Origin: Aquarana catesbeiana | Taxonomy: Eukaryota; Chordata; Amphibia; Anura; Ranidae | Assembly (NCBI RefSeq): GCF_042186555.1 | Contig: NC_133326.1 | Location: 495,780,063 to 495,844,062, forward strand | Length of the DNA stretch: 64,000 nt | Direction of reading: 5' to 3' | Shown here: positions 1 through 10,755 of the stretch, in pieces | How positions within the stretch are numbered: position 1 is the first letter of the stretch | Layout: each line of letters starts with the position of its first letter | The notes under the pieces: model-generated | What the model was told of the DNA's origin: nothing | Databases searched by the model: none | Seen by the model: only the letters and a program-made list of their open reading frames with translations | Program-made: the position numbers and the translations under genes

Positions 1-679
1 TGCCCCCTTTTCTTTTTTCTCATATATATCTTTATGGTCCATTGAACAACTATCTGATAGCTTGTTAGCTACACACCATTGAGTTAATTGACAAATGATT
101 TGGGTAACCTTAGGGGTATAATTAATTTGATTATTGGTTCATTGGGTGGTAAATCCCCCTTTCCCCTATCCGTCTTCCCCTGAACCTATTCTTGGATGAA
201 TTAAGGTGTCCTCTCCTCTTTTTTCTGTAGATACAAACAACAATTCATGCAGTTTTTTTATTAATAAACAATAATAATACACATATTTATAAATATCTCA
301 GTCTGCCATAATATCGGGCCCCTGAAATTCCCTCAATAGCATGTTGGCAGGTGTTAGTATCCCTCCTGTAGTGATGTAGTGGGTGGAGATAGTGCCCTTT
401 TATACATACCTCCCATACTGTCCCTGATTTTGAGGGACTGTCCCTGATATGGAACAAAGTCCCTTTGTCCCTCATTGTGGTCTTATTCATATAGTTGTAT
501 ATAAAATGCACTATTTATCTTTCGAAAAGTGTTTCCCAGTGCTAAACCTTTCATCCAATTTCAAAATTGTTGCATTTATAATTTTCAAAAGCCAATATAA
601 AGCAATATTAGTGGTTAAAAAAAGCACTTGTGGTTTAGCTAATGTCAGATCACCTGAGGCCAGGTGACAGATGCACACT
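1..679. other. Unassigned AT-rich sequence with a fragment of a dispersed repeat
   Basis: No coding region is supported. Around 410-480 there is a short internally repeated stretch in which the phrase GTCCCTGATTTTGAGGGAC recurs in variant form. This looks like the end of a dispersed DNA element, but I could not find its other end or a target-site duplication. The remainder is AT-rich and featureless to me. Confidence 0.35.
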
Positions 680-1340
680 GTTGGGGTCAGGAGTGTACCG
701 CTAAGGTAGTGGACCCTATGCCTGACTGCCTGACTGCTGCAGATGGAACTCTAGGTGGTTCAGAAAAGCAGGTCCACTGGAGCACCAACACGGATCCCAC
801 TAGGGGCTAGAGCATAAGATTCCCCAGGCGTGGAGTCTAAGAGCCAGCATGTGATTACCAGAGTCCCTAGTGGTAAGGATGGACTGCGCTGCAACTGACT
901 CCAGGTCGTGCCCCCCAGGGTCTCCCAGCTCACTCTCACGGTAGGCTACAGGAGGATAGAGAGGAAGCAGCAGCCCAGGACAACAAGGGATAGTCAGGAG
1001 ATAAGCCAAAGATCGGGGCAACTAGCAGACAAGGATAAACAGAGAACACGCCAAAGGTCAGGGTAACAAGCAGGCAGGGATAGTCAAAAAACAAGCCAAG
1101 ATCGGCAACAGAAACAGACGTAGAGTACATGCAAGCAGGAGACAGGAGCCATCGCACACAATATTGCTCGGGTAAGGCAGGCTTGGACAGCACAGTGTTA
1201 AATAGTGTATCCTGTAGAGGCTAGGATAGAGCCACGCTGAGGGAAGATTACCTAACCATGCAGGTATGAGAGTGCAGGCCCAAAGCTGATACACAGACCA
1301 GGTAAGCAGACAGACAGGGCATGGTATGATTATGTCAGAT
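680..1340. repeat. Unclassified repeat with imperfect tandem phrases
   Basis: From about 960 to 1330 loosely repeated phrases (aagccaa-gatc-ggcaac, caggcagggatagtc, acaaggataaacag) recur every 40-60 bp. The stretch is GC-richer than its surroundings and has no convincing coding content, since the open frames are short and low in complexity. It could be part of an LTR or of a DNA element. No terminal repeats or target duplications were found. Confidence 0.35.
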
Positions 1341-1869
1341 TTTTTGATCTCAGAGTGGTACATTGTTTTGCATAGAAATTTGGCATTTTATATTGTAGGC
1401 CTGTAATTCGTAGTAATTACACACTTAAATCTGTCGAAACAAGAGTCTAGCAGACATCCTGGGTATGATAAAGTTTGAAACATGAAATCTTAAATTATAA
1501 TATAATAAATAACTATAAATAATTATAAAAAAATAATAATATAATAAAATTAATTTCCCCACGCTTAACTATCCCTCAATTCTGCAAGTGTTCTAATTTA
1601 CTATCACTGTTTTCTAGCTGGTCTAAAACCACTTTTGACGTAAAGGGACACTTTTTGGTTGCCATGGACATTCTCAAGTTTCCAGGCAGAAAGAACAGTA
1701 TATATACATTTTTGAATTTGCCGCCGGGCTCCACCCCATGCGTCGCAATGCTCGCAGTTAACGGGGCCTGGCAAACAGAGGCATTGGGTGGAGTACACAG
1801 CCCACAGAGACAGGGGGGACATCACAGGATCCTGGTGACAAGGTAAGTAATCTGGACCAGGATCCTGAG
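1341..1869. other. AT-rich spacer, nothing recognised
   Basis: The stretch contains a low-complexity AT block near 1495-1550 and a short GC-richer patch near 1720-1830. No motif, frame or terminal repeat was recognised. Confidence 0.3.
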
Positions 1870-1958
1870 ATGCAATCCCGAGTGTGGATCGGGATTACCA
1901 CTAATGGTACTAAAATTTAACCCAGAGCCACACTCGGGATTACCGCCAGAGAGGTTAA
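1870..1958. mobile_element. End of a TTAA-flanked element with internal hairpin
   Basis: AATCCCGAGTGTGG at 1874-1887 is perfectly inverted at 1928-1941. The outer end reads GCCAGAGAGG and abuts TTAA at 1955-1958. TTAA targets are characteristic of the piggyBac and Kolobok superfamilies. I infer a non-autonomous element end, with the superfamily not determined. Confidence 0.45.
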
Positions 1959-2013
1959 CCACTTCAATACAGGGCACTTTCCCCCCTTCCTGCCCAGGCC
2001 ATTTTTCAGCTAA
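1955..2013 (+). mobile_element. TTAA element end, same family as the one at 55037
   Basis: Starting at TTAA 1955-1958 the sequence reads CCACTTCAATACAGGGCAC and then a CCTTCCTGCCCAGG block. The reverse complement of the same end occurs at about 54984-55040. The piece is cut off after about 59 bp by the following retroposon. Confidence 0.55.
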
Positions 2014-2330
2014 ACTTAGATGCATATTGAGTTTCCCTGAAGAAGTGGAGCTGTATCTCTACGAAACGCGTTGGATCACCCTATGCCTAAAAATCCTCAA
2101 GCTCTTGCTGGGAACAAGTATTATTACCGGCAATATGTTCTATGTTGTTCACATATTTATCTATTATCTTTTATGATGATTTTATGTATATATGTACAAT
2201 AAATATGATATTTTAAACTTCAATTGTATTTGTGCTCACCTCAGTGATAGCATCACATCCTATAAAGTCCTACCTTGCATGGGAGAGATACACTCTTTCC
2301 CTTCTTCTTTTGTTCCCAAATATTTAATTA
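2014..2330 (+). mobile_element. Small retroposon with hammerhead-like core
   Basis: A non-coding unit follows the truncated TTAA element. It holds the hammerhead-like core at 2034-2075 and ends in an AT-rich region with AATAAA-type sequence near 2197. Similar cores occur at 27563 and 42797 inside other retroposons, which supports a family relation. Exact boundaries are uncertain because I could not identify a target-site duplication. Confidence 0.45.
2034..2075 (+). ncRNA. Hammerhead-ribozyme-like motif
   Basis: The core strand CTGAAGA lies at 2037-2043. One extra A (2044) follows, then stem II GTGGAG (2045-2050) paired with CTCTAC (2057-2062) around a 6-nt loop. GAAA lies at 2063-2066, and ACGCGT with a T at the cleavage position (2072) gives a minimal stem III. 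TCC (2034-2036) can pair with GGA (2073-2075) for stem I. This order matches the CUGANGA / GAAA architecture of hammerheads. The extra nucleotide before stem II departs from the canonical core, so activity is doubtful. Confidence 0.5.
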
Positions 2331-2795
2331 GAATGTGGATGTGATTTGCTGTTCCTAGAACTGGCTTAAAACTTTATTTCTGAGTTCATAGTCTATTTGA
2401 TAATTTGGTTTTCCCCTAAACTCAGTGAAGCTGTGCTTTCTCTCTGCTGCCTGTAGGTGTCACTGGTACCTCTGGCAATAGTATGAGATTTCACAGTAAA
2501 ACTGACTATTGAATATTTATGTTTCACCTAGCCAATCAGTAGAAAGTTAATTGCCAATGGGGCATGCTGGGGGACGGCATAAATATTTGGGGCGGGCCTG
2601 GTGATCTCTCTCTTTCCCCTGGGCTTTGGCCTGGAAGGGTGTGTGTGTAGAGCAGCTGAATGATTAGGCCTAAGCCTTATAGAGCCTCATAAACGTGTGC
2701 ATGTGTTTTTAGCAGAGACCCGGAAGTAGAAGAAGTCAGTAGCAGCAGCGGAGGTCACTCTGTTTCTTGTGAACCTATGGAGGAGGAACTCGTGG
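2331..2795. other. Unassigned; promoter- or LTR-like composition near 2540-2620
   Basis: Around 2552-2600 a CCAAT box, a CATAAATA box and a GGGGCGGG box occur close together, as in a vertebrate promoter or an LTR U3. A downstream GC-richer stretch contains GTGTGTGTG. No partner LTR and no reading frame was found, so this remains compositional evidence only. Confidence 0.25.
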
Positions 2796-3062
2796 GGTAA
2801 ATTCGTATTCGTTACGTTCACTAACAGCCAAATTTGAAAGAAAATTTTAATACCTATAATGTAATAGTTAGTAATAGTTACGTTATTATTAGTTAGCTAT
2901 TATTTTGAATTTACGAATTTTCAGATTTACGAATTTTCAAATTTACGAATTTATGAATATTTGGGAAAAAATTGTTAAATGATTTTCTTTAATTTGGATA
3001 TTTCCGAATTAATGAATTTGTCAAAAAACTAATTTGGAACGAAACAAATTGCACATGTCTAG
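2796..3062. mobile_element. hAT-type MITE remnant (right end intact)
   Basis: The right end reads TGCACATGTCTA (3051-3062), the same terminal repeat as in the complete element at 51570-52294. Near both ends are TTCG/CGAA-rich blocks, as in that copy. The left terminal dodecamer is missing, so this copy is 5' damaged. The middle is AT-rich, with repeated ACGAATTT phrases near 2918-2960. Confidence 0.55.
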
Positions 3063-3388
3063 TTCATGTTTTCTATGAAATAACAGAATGTATTGTCTAT
3101 CTCAGTGAATGTACTTGTATATTCTTTTTTCCTGTTCATGTTTCTCCATGCTGTAAGACATGTAATATATTTCTCCATGAAAGTAAAATTGCATTACTGC
3201 ATCCAAGAAGCTTCCAGCGCTTATTGCAGTACTTTGGACAATAGGTTATGAGTCCCAGACACCCAGCAAACCCAGCAGCACCCAGAGTCATTGGAGAGGA
3301 TACTACAAGCACCTAGGCACTGGAAAGAGAATTTTGCAACTCAGTGAGTACAGTGAGTCTGTAAATACTGTATGCAAGCAGCTAAAAG

Positions 3389-4219
3389 ATGGCAAGCGGT
3401 TCAGATGTGAAGTTTGCAATAGCAAAGCTGAACAATGCCAATTACCAGCTATGGAAGTTTAAACTGGAAGTGTTTCTCACCAAGGATGACTTGCGACAAG
3501 TGCTGAATACAGACACACCCACAGATGCAGAGACAGAGAACTGGGTTAGGAAGGACAGACAGACAAAAGCAATTATAAGCTTACTAATGGAAGATGACTA
3601 GCTTATCCACATAAGAACAGAGAAAACGGCCAAAGGTATGTGGACTTCATTACAAAAGCTGCACGAGCATTCAAATCTAAACAGCAAACTGTTTTTGCTA
3701 AGAAAGTTGTACAAGATGAGACTACAAGAAGGCCAGCAAATGTGTGACCACGTGAATGCTATGCTAAAGATCATAGAGCAGCTGCGTGCCATCGGAGAGG
3801 TCATCAAAGATTATCATATTGTTGACCTGCTCCTCTGCAGCCTTCCAGAGACATATACTGCTCGTATAAACGCTTTAGAAACCAGGCCGGAGCAGGAGCT
3901 GATGCTAGCATATGTCAAAGGCAAACTAATCGATAATATGACAGAATATGACAGAAGGAAATAAAATATGCACCATGATGACAAAGCTCTTAAAATGTAC
4001 AAAGGCATAAACCACAACAAAGAAAGCAGAGCCCGTTTTCGCTGTAAGAAGACTGGTCACTTAAAATAGGACTGTTCTGTCTGGAAAGCCGAGCTATCCA
4101 CTAAAAGAGTCAAAGCAGCCACAAAGGAAACTGCAGACACATCATGGAGTGGCACCTTTAAAGTAACAGAGAGCAGCAAGCCACGTGGCTGGTGCATAGA
4201 CTCAGGTGCGACAAGCCAT
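3389..4219 (+). pseudogene. copia gag pseudogene with broken zinc knuckle
   Basis: The start MASGSDVKFAIAKLNNANYQ and a helical capsid-like region resemble copia Gag (UBN2-like). In-frame stops lie at 3599-3601 (TAG), 3962-3964 (TAA) and 4067-4069 (TAG). The nucleocapsid knuckle is at 4034-4075. Its first cysteine has become arginine (CGT at 4034), while the second Cys (4043), His (4058) and last Cys (4073) remain. The frame is shared with the protease downstream, consistent with one ancestral gag-pol frame. Confidence 0.8.
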
Positions 4220-4407
4220 ATGACTAGCGATGAGACCTTCTTCACAAACATTGATTATAGTGCAAAAGACAAAGTTTTCCTAGCAAATGGGAAAAGCATC
4301 ATATCCGAAGGTAAAGGCCAGGGCTTCCTGAACTACATTACAACACAAGGAGGCAAGCACAGTATCCTTGTAAGGAAAGTGCTGTATGTTTCAGAACTAG
4401 AAGGCAG
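4184..4407 (+). pseudogene. copia aspartic protease region
   Basis: The conserved DSGATSHMT, containing the catalytic Asp of copia-type proteases, is encoded near 4200-4228. It is followed by the usual VFLANGKS and VLYV stretches. Coding is cut at 4408-4420 by a retroposon. The frame resumes at 5185-5197, so the protease-to-integrase linker is split but still in register. Confidence 0.75.
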
Positions 4408-5197
4408 CCTTCAATCAGTGGAATGGAAAGGAGAAGCTGCGCTATATAAGGTACAAACCAGTAATGGCTTATAATTAGCAAGATAATAAATGCATTAAAC
4501 TGAGTCCAGAACAAAACACCCAGGTGAGCTTGATCCACAACTTAAGTGCCACCACCTAATAGAAAACTCGCTTACCAGATAGCAAGCAAAAGCAAGCAGA
4601 TGGCTATAGCCCAGCGAAGGCCTTTGCTTGAGTAAAGGAACGTCCAGACTGTTATACCCTCATACAAATGTAAGTGTATTACTGTTTCTTAATAAATTAT
4701 GCTCAAACGGGATTATGCTATGGTTGGTCTTTCTCTTATACCCTGCTGAGTTACTGAGGCCTACCGGATACCCACGGCAACAGGGGATTGCAGTGTACAG
4801 ACGATTCATCTGGGTGTAACAGTCTGGACGTTCCTTTACTCAAACAAAGGCCTTGGCTGGGCTATAGCCATCTGCTTGCTTTTGCTTGCCATCTGGTAAG
4901 CGAGTTTTCTATTAGGTGGTGGCACTTAAGTTGTGGATCAAGCTCACCTGGGTGTTTTGTTCTGGACTCAGTTTAATGCATTTATTATCTTGCTAATTAT
5001 AAGCAATTACTGGTTTGTACCTTATATAGCGCAGCTTCTCCTTTCCATTCCATTTTTGTGTTATCCTGCAAAAAAGCTGCTGCTCTTTGGACTTTGATTT
5101 TACATAAATTTATACTACCATTTCTTTTTAATTTTTAAATTATTATTGTTACTTGGATCTAGCATGGTTTTTTCCTTTTATAAGCCTTCTATCAGTG
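4408..5197 (+). mobile_element. Inverted-repeat retroposon inserted in copia (with TSD)
   Basis: The element spans 4421-5184. It is flanked by a 13-bp duplication, CCTTCAATCAGTG (4408-4420) and CCTTCTATCAGTG (5185-5197), and the copia frame continues across it. The left arm 4421-4659 is the reverse complement of 4812-5050, with 239 bp each and only a handful of mismatches. A 152-bp spacer lies between, and a unique 134-bp tail (5051-5184) follows the right arm. Terminal inverted repeats that stop short of one end, plus a long TSD, argue for retroposition rather than cut-and-paste transposition. No protein is encoded. Confidence 0.8.
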
Positions 5198-5417
5198 AAA
5201 AGTCATGTAAACAACAGTCTCTCAGTTAAGTTCCAGGGTGATGGATGCACAATTCAAAAAAATAGGCAATGCCTCACAAAAGGAAAACTGAATGATCACC
5301 TATACAAATTCATCACCACAGACCAGCAAGCCAATATAGTCTCTAATGACATACACAGCAAATGTATTTACTTATGGCACAGGCGACTGGGGCACAGAAA
5401 TCCAGAAGCTATACAGG
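5198..5417 (+). pseudogene. copia GAG-pre-integrase region
   Basis: After the retroposon, copia coding resumes with SVKFQGDGCTIQKN and LWHRRLGHRNPEAIQ, the zinc-binding H-x-R-LGH motif preceding integrase. Reading stops making sense at about 5418, where GC-rich foreign sequence begins. Confidence 0.75.
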
Positions 5418-5767
5418 ACAGGGGAGGCCTGTCCATTAAGGACGCACAGGCGCCGCCTCCCTGTCCATCGCCACCTCCCCTATCCTTTCGTCCAGCTCCT
5501 TTCAGGACACAGGCGCATGGATTCCAATGCAGAGGGGCTGTTTTTTGAAACACCAATTAGAGCCAGAGGCTCTAATAGGCTTCAATATAGGGTGGGCTCA
5601 GGTTGCAGAAGGTGCCCTCCGAGCCCACCCAGATGTGTTAAAACAGTGAATCAATATTCGCTGTTGTAACACTGATCTTCCTCCTGGCCAGGAAGCCAGT
5701 TTTGACACGGGTCACCCGATTGGCTGAAAGGAAAGGCGATCCTATTGGAGGCTTAGGAGGAGGTAAG
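5418..5767. mobile_element. GC-rich repeat inserted in copia integrase
   Basis: About 350 bp separates the LGH motif from the CCIEANATRAP integrase zinc region. The insert shares the phrase TTTTTTGAA..CA..TTAGAGCC..AGGCTCT and a gGTGGGCTC block with 9290-9390, which identifies a dispersed repeat. The ends and TSD could not be fixed. Confidence 0.5.
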
Positions 5768-6746
5768 TGCTGTATTGAAGCAAATGCCACACGTGCTCCC
5801 CTTCCACAGGCATCTCAAAGAAAAACTACCCACCCCCTGCAGCTCATACACAGTGAAGTATGCGGTCCAATGAAAACTCCCAGGTCAGGCGGGTACAGAT
5901 ATCTACTGACCTTCATTGATGATTATTCCAGTTACACAACTACTTATCTGATGAAACACAAGAATGAAGCATCAGAGGAACTTCAAGAGTTCGTTGCAAT
6001 GTCTAGCAACAAATTCCAACTCAAACCAGGAATAATACACACCGACAATGGACGAGAATACATAAGCAAAAAAGTAGCCTCATATCTTAAGAGACAAAGA
6101 ATAGTACACCAGACAACCACACCATACACTCCTAAACAAAACGGTGTAGCAGAAAGGAAAAATCACACTCTTTTGGCCAGATGCATGTTGTCGGATGCCA
6201 ACCTACCTTACAAGTACTGGGGAGAAGCAGTCATGACTGCAACCTACCTACATACAGAGCAGACTACGCATTGAAAGTACTCCATTCGAAATGTGGCTTG
6301 GATCAATGCCTAGCATAGGGCACATCAGAGTGTTTGGATGTAAAGCATATGCCTATATTCCAAGTGAAAAGCGATCCAAGCTGGAGAACAGAGCCATAAA
6401 GGGCATTCTAGTAGGCTACAGTGAGCAAACTAAGGGTTACAGAATCCTACACACAAAGACTGACAAAGTGACAATAAGCCATAGTATTTATTTTGATGAG
6501 AGCCAATCACCAGAAACACTGATACCTGAAAGCTGTGAGGTGAATATGCCAAGCAAACCAGAAGAAAAGGTTGACCAAAGCAAACCTGTGCAGGCACAAT
6601 GCCTATACCAAGTTCCCCACCAAATCCTGCTGAACTGCCTGAAAGCAGAAGATCCACAAAGAGGATACCACCCCGCAAGTGGCTACACAAGTAAATATCT
6701 TCTAAACGTTGCATGTTTAGGAGATATTTACAGTACCTACAGGTAA
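5768..6746 (+). pseudogene. copia integrase pseudogene
   Basis: The integrase core is recognisable: the HSEVCGP region, YLLTFIDDYS, IIHTDNGREY and PYTPKQNGVAERKN. The first catalytic position (HxD..GP in the family) reads Glu instead of Asp. The later Asp (TDNG) and Glu (AERKN) are retained. A stop at about 6272 and a frameshift separate the C-terminal part (6291-6746), which contains WLGSMP and VFGCKAYAYIP. Reverse transcriptase is missing downstream. Confidence 0.8.
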
Positions 6747-6863
6747 GCCTTATTATTGGCCTATTTGTAGGTAAAACATAAATAAACAGCCTTTACTAAC
6801 ACTTCAAACCAGAGTTTAGTGTCACCTTCACCCCAAAGTATAAATGATGTTACCCTAACCTTA

Positions 6864-7190
6864 GGGCGGCACAGTGGTGTAGTGGGTAGCACTCTCACTT
6901 TTACAACCCAGCAGTAAAAAGGGTCGCTGGTTCGTATCCCAACCATGACACTACCTGCCTGGAGTTTGCATGTTCCCCCTGTGCCTGTGTGGGTTTTCTC
7001 CGGGTACTTGGGTTTCCTCCCACACTCCAAAGACATGCTGGTAGGTTAATTGGCTTCTGTCCAAAATTGGCCCTAGTATATGAATGTGAGTTGTGGATCT
7101 TGGATTGTGGGCTCCTTGAGTGTAGGGACTGATGTGAGTGTGCAATATATGTGTAAATTGACAGCACTATATGGGTACCTTAATTAAAAA
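6864..7190 (+). mobile_element. V-SINE-type tRNA-derived SINE
   Basis: It starts GGGCGGCACAGTGG. The A box TGGTGTAGTGG (near 6873) and B box GGTTCGTATCC (near 6929) fit a tRNA-derived Pol III promoter. A central block with GGAGTTTGCATGTTCCCC and TTTCCTCCCACACTCCAAAG is the conserved V-SINE domain known from fishes and other vertebrates. The 3' end (CACTATAT, then AATAATAATA) resembles the L2 tails in this window, so L2-driven mobilisation is plausible. Confidence 0.8.
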
Positions 7191-8119
7191 TAATAATATA
7201 ATAGATGAGTATCTTAATGAGACCCAATGTACAGGGATAGGGACAATTGTAGACATATGCACTGGTGTCTTTATTGAACCTTACTAACTATGTAACTCCT
7301 CCCCCCTCCCTCTCTTACAGTTGCACATCTTTTTTTTTTAAACCTGTGCCATGCATGTGCTGCAAAGCAGCACTTCACTAATTCTCGCCTAGGAAGAATT
7401 ACTTTTTCCCCTGCACATGCACAAATGTGTTGCAAGGATTCAGGTTCTGAGCAAGCCCTGCGACACATCTGCACATTTTTCAAGGTTTTCCTTGACCATT
7501 TGCAGATGCGTGGGGTTTCCTGCTGTTGCACAAATATGGCTATTAGGAGATTCACAAAACTTTGCCGTCTTTGTGCATGTGCAGGCAGGAAATCACATGC
7601 GCATGCACAGATGTGCCAAATGGCTCTGCCAGGACCTAAAGGCCAGGGAGGAAGTGGTACTGACCCAGGACTGAAGTTCGGCTTTGAGAGCTAATTTAAT
7701 AAAGGGGCATTATCCTTTTTATCCAAAGGAGAGATCTCCATAAAAACTTTCAGAATCTAACACTGGCTCTTCTGCATAAATTATACAAATGCAAGTAATT
7801 GCCATGTAAGACATTTTGACATTTCTTGTTATTATAAATTAAAATGACCTTTTCATCTCAACAGCACAAAGGAGCTAAGTGGTTCAGAAACTGCAGGGGT
7901 AACGTATTCGTTATCTACACTAGCACAGAATGCATCATTTGCAGTATTAAAACAATGCTGGCAACAATACTAATAGGAATCCGGTCCCTTTTGTACTAAT
8001 GACAGCATTCACAACAGAAGTGAAAGATTCTAGTCTTTGACTGCGCCACATCATATTTGTATGTATTGTGGCAATGGCCCATTACTCACTGACCCAACTG
8101 GGAGCTCGTCAGACACTAT
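7191..8119. other. Unassigned intergenic sequence
   Basis: Between 7330 and 7620 several related phrases (GCACATGCACA, TGTGCATGTGCAG, TGCGCATGCAC) occur in both orientations, suggesting a decayed foldback repeat. The rest has no recognisable feature. Confidence 0.3.
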
Positions 8120-8410
8120 GGGGATGATTTACTAAAGGCAAATAGACTGTGCACGTTGCAAAGTGCTGTTGCACTCCGCAAGTGTAGTTGCTCCAGAACT
8201 TGGTAAATGAGGTAAAGCGTCACATTTCAAGGAATACCCAATAACGTGCGAGGAAAATTTAAAAAAAATAGCGTTTTTGCTTGCACATGATTGGATGATG
8301 GAAGTCAGCAGAGCTTCTGCTCATTTACTAAGATCTGGAGCAACTGCACTTGCAGAGTTCAAATGTAATTTGCAAAGTACACAGTCTATTTGCCTTTAGT
8401 AAATCAACCC
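8120..8410. mobile_element. Palindromic MITE (TTTACTAAA family)
   Basis: The left end GGGGATGATTTACTAAAGGC mirrors the right end GCCTTTAGTAAATCAACCC, and the inner TTGCAAAGT blocks are also mirrored. Three more members of the superfamily are at 8790, 58376 and 58713. No coding content. Confidence 0.75.
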
Positions 8411-8789
8411 ATCTGCAACTCCCAGACAGTGGAAATGACCTCTTCTCGCACCAGTGCTGCAGGGGTTAATACAGGAGTCTGCTTGTAACATATAGGATCT
8501 TTTCACCTCTGCAATGCTTTTTAGGCACAATAATGCTTGCACTCATTCATATAATATGTTTCTAAATTCTAAACATTAATGCATTATGCAACGTAATGGA
8601 AAATATTTAAAACAGGGTGCTAAACATTTATGATACATGCGTTTATTTACATTTATCTTCATTTCTATGGGCCTGCTTAAAGTTGAACTCCATGAAAATA
8701 ACTAAACACACAAATGACATTTATATTTCAAATATAAATTATATACATATATATGCACATTTAAAGCTGAAGTCTGGGATAAGCAAATA

Positions 8790-8969
8790 GGGGTTGATTT
8801 ACTAAAACTGGAGAGTGCAAAATCTGGTGCAGCTGTGCATGTTAGCCAATAAGCTTCTAACTTCAACTTGCTCAGTTAAGCTTTGACTAAAAAAACCCTG
8901 CAAGCTGATTGGTTTTTAATACAGAACTGCCCCAGATTTTGCACTCTCCAGTTTTAGTAAATCAACCCC
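8790..8969. mobile_element. Palindromic MITE (TTTACTAAA family) with ATA duplication
   Basis: The ends GGGGTTGATTTACTAAAACT and AGTTTTAGTAAATCAACCCC are perfect inverted repeats. The 180-bp element is flanked by ATA on both sides (8787-8789 and 8970-8972). The sequence between the arms is also largely self-complementary. Confidence 0.85.
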
Positions 8970-8994
8970 ATATTGTCTAAATACAAGAGGTTTG

Positions 8995-9396
8995 TGTATT
9001 CTTATTTTTATTTCTTCCAGACCTGTGGAGTAATCTATTAAGAGACTCTGCCTCTGTACAGTAGATTCTTATAATACAGACCAGTTACTGCTGCTCTCTC
9101 GTTGTGCGGGGTGCTGTGGAGGCTGGGGCTCCAGCCAGGGGGTGGCAAACAAACCACCCGACCACCCTCCCCCACGCGGGTGGTACTCTCAATCGGCGCC
9201 GTTGCAGAGCACTGAGAGATCGCTCTGGGCAGCCCTCTTCCGAGTCCTGGATCTTCCTGTATGTACATCCTGCCCGGCCAATACGATCGCTTCTCATCTC
9301 GGCCAATTCGCTGTTGTCACACAACTGGGTGGGCTCGGGGCGCAGAGCCCACTCTTTTTTGAAGCCACTTAGAGCCTCAGGCTCTGATCACATGCT
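8995..9396. repeat. GC-rich dispersed repeat related to 5418-5767
   Basis: This stretch shares phrases with the insertion inside the copia element, including TTTTTTGAAGCCACTTAGAGCC and a GGTGGGCTC block. Open frames are present on both strands because of base composition, but none resembles a known protein. Confidence 0.4.
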
Positions 9397-10079
9397 TTAA
9401 CCTCTTACCCACTGGGCACTTAAACCCTCTTCCTAACCAGACCAATTTTCAGTTTTCGGTGCTCTCACATTTTCGAATGACAATTACTCAGTCATGCAAC
9501 ACTGTACCTATATGAAATTTTTGTCCTTTTTTTCACACAAATAGAGCTTTCTTTTGGTGGTATTTAATCACCGCTGTTTTTTTTTTTTTGCGCTATAAAA
9601 GTAAATAAACTGAAAATTCTGTAAAAAAAATGATTTTTTCTTGGTTTCTGTTATAAAATTTTGAAAATTAGTAATTTTTCTTCATAAATTTTGGCCAAAA
9701 TTTTTACTGCTACATATCTTTGGTAAAAATAACCCAAATTGGTGTATACTATTTGGTCTTTGTGAAAGTTATAGAGTCCACAAGCTATGGTGCCAATCTC
9801 TGAAAATTGATCACACCTGATGTACTGATGGCCTATCTCATTTCTTGACCCCAACAAGCCAGAAAATTATAAATACCCCACAAATGACCCCTTTTTGTAA
9901 AGTAGACATTCCCAGGTATTTATTAGAAGGCATGGTGAGTTTTTATAAGTTGTAATTTTTTTACCACAATTCTTTGCAAAATCAAATTTTTTTTTTCTTC
10001 TTTTTTTTTTTTTTTTTCACAAAATTGTTATTAGCAGGTTATTTCTCACACACAGCATATGCATAGCACAAATTACACC

Positions 10080-10680
10080 CCAAAACACATTCTGCTACTC
10101 CTCCTGAGTACCACGAGTCCACATGTGTGAGACTTTTACACAGCGTGGCCACATACAGAGGCCCAACATGCAAGGAGCACTGTCAGGCGTTCTTGGAGCA
10201 TAAATTATGCATATAATTTCTTGACTACCTCTTACACTTTTCAAGGTCCTGGAGCACCAGGACAATGGAAACGCCCCAAAAATGACCCCATTTTGGAAAG
10301 AAAACACCCCAACGTATAATCTGTGATGCATAATGAGTCCTTTGAACATGTCATTTCATTTTTTGCAACAAGTTTTTGGAAAATGTGTAAAGAAAATGAA
10401 AACGCATTTTTAAAAAAAAAATGTGTCCATTTATACAATATTTCTAACAAATAACATGTACATACCAAAAATTACACCCCAAAATAGATTCTCCTACTCC
10501 TCCCGAGTACGGCGATACCACATGTGTGAGACTTTTACACAGCCTGGCCACATACAGAGGCCCAACATGCAGGGAGCACCATCAGGTGTTCTAGGGGCAT
10601 AAATGTCAAATTTAATTTGACTACCTATTACACTTTTGTGAGGCACTCTAGTGGCATGGATGTGGCATGGATGAGAACTC
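10080..10680. repeat. About 1.5 copies of a 391-400 bp tandem unit
   Basis: The phrase ACTCCTCC-GAGTAC-CG followed by CACATGTGTGAGACTTTTACACAGC occurs near 10095 and again near 10495. Both are followed by CACATACAGAGGCCCAACATGC. Reverse-oriented copies of the same unit form the array at 35373-36180. Confidence 0.8.
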
Positions 10681-10755
10681 ATGTGGCATGGATGAGCATG
10701 AATGGGGATGGATGAGCCGTGGATGAGGATGGCTGAGCATGAATGAGTATACCTG

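Larger units (their letters stand above)
3070..6746 (+). mobile_element. Ty1/copia-type LTR retrotransposon, degenerate and 3'-truncated
   Basis: The order gag, CCHC knuckle, aspartic protease, GAG-pre-integrase, integrase is that of Ty1/copia. It is followed in one coding sense from 3389 to 6746. Reverse transcriptase and RNase H, which follow integrase in this superfamily, are absent. The element is split by a retroposon (4421-5184) and a GC-rich insertion (about 5418-5767). No matching pair of LTRs was found. The stretch 3070-3388 is probably leader or LTR remnant. Confidence 0.8.

Noticed and set aside
4421..5184. Classical terminal-inverted-repeat DNA transposon
   Set aside because: The right arm stops 134 bp before the right TSD, and a 13-bp duplication is too long for known cut-and-paste superfamilies.
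6864..6960. Possible genuine tRNA gene
   Set aside because: A and B boxes are present, but the cloverleaf cannot be closed and the conserved V-SINE domain follows directly.
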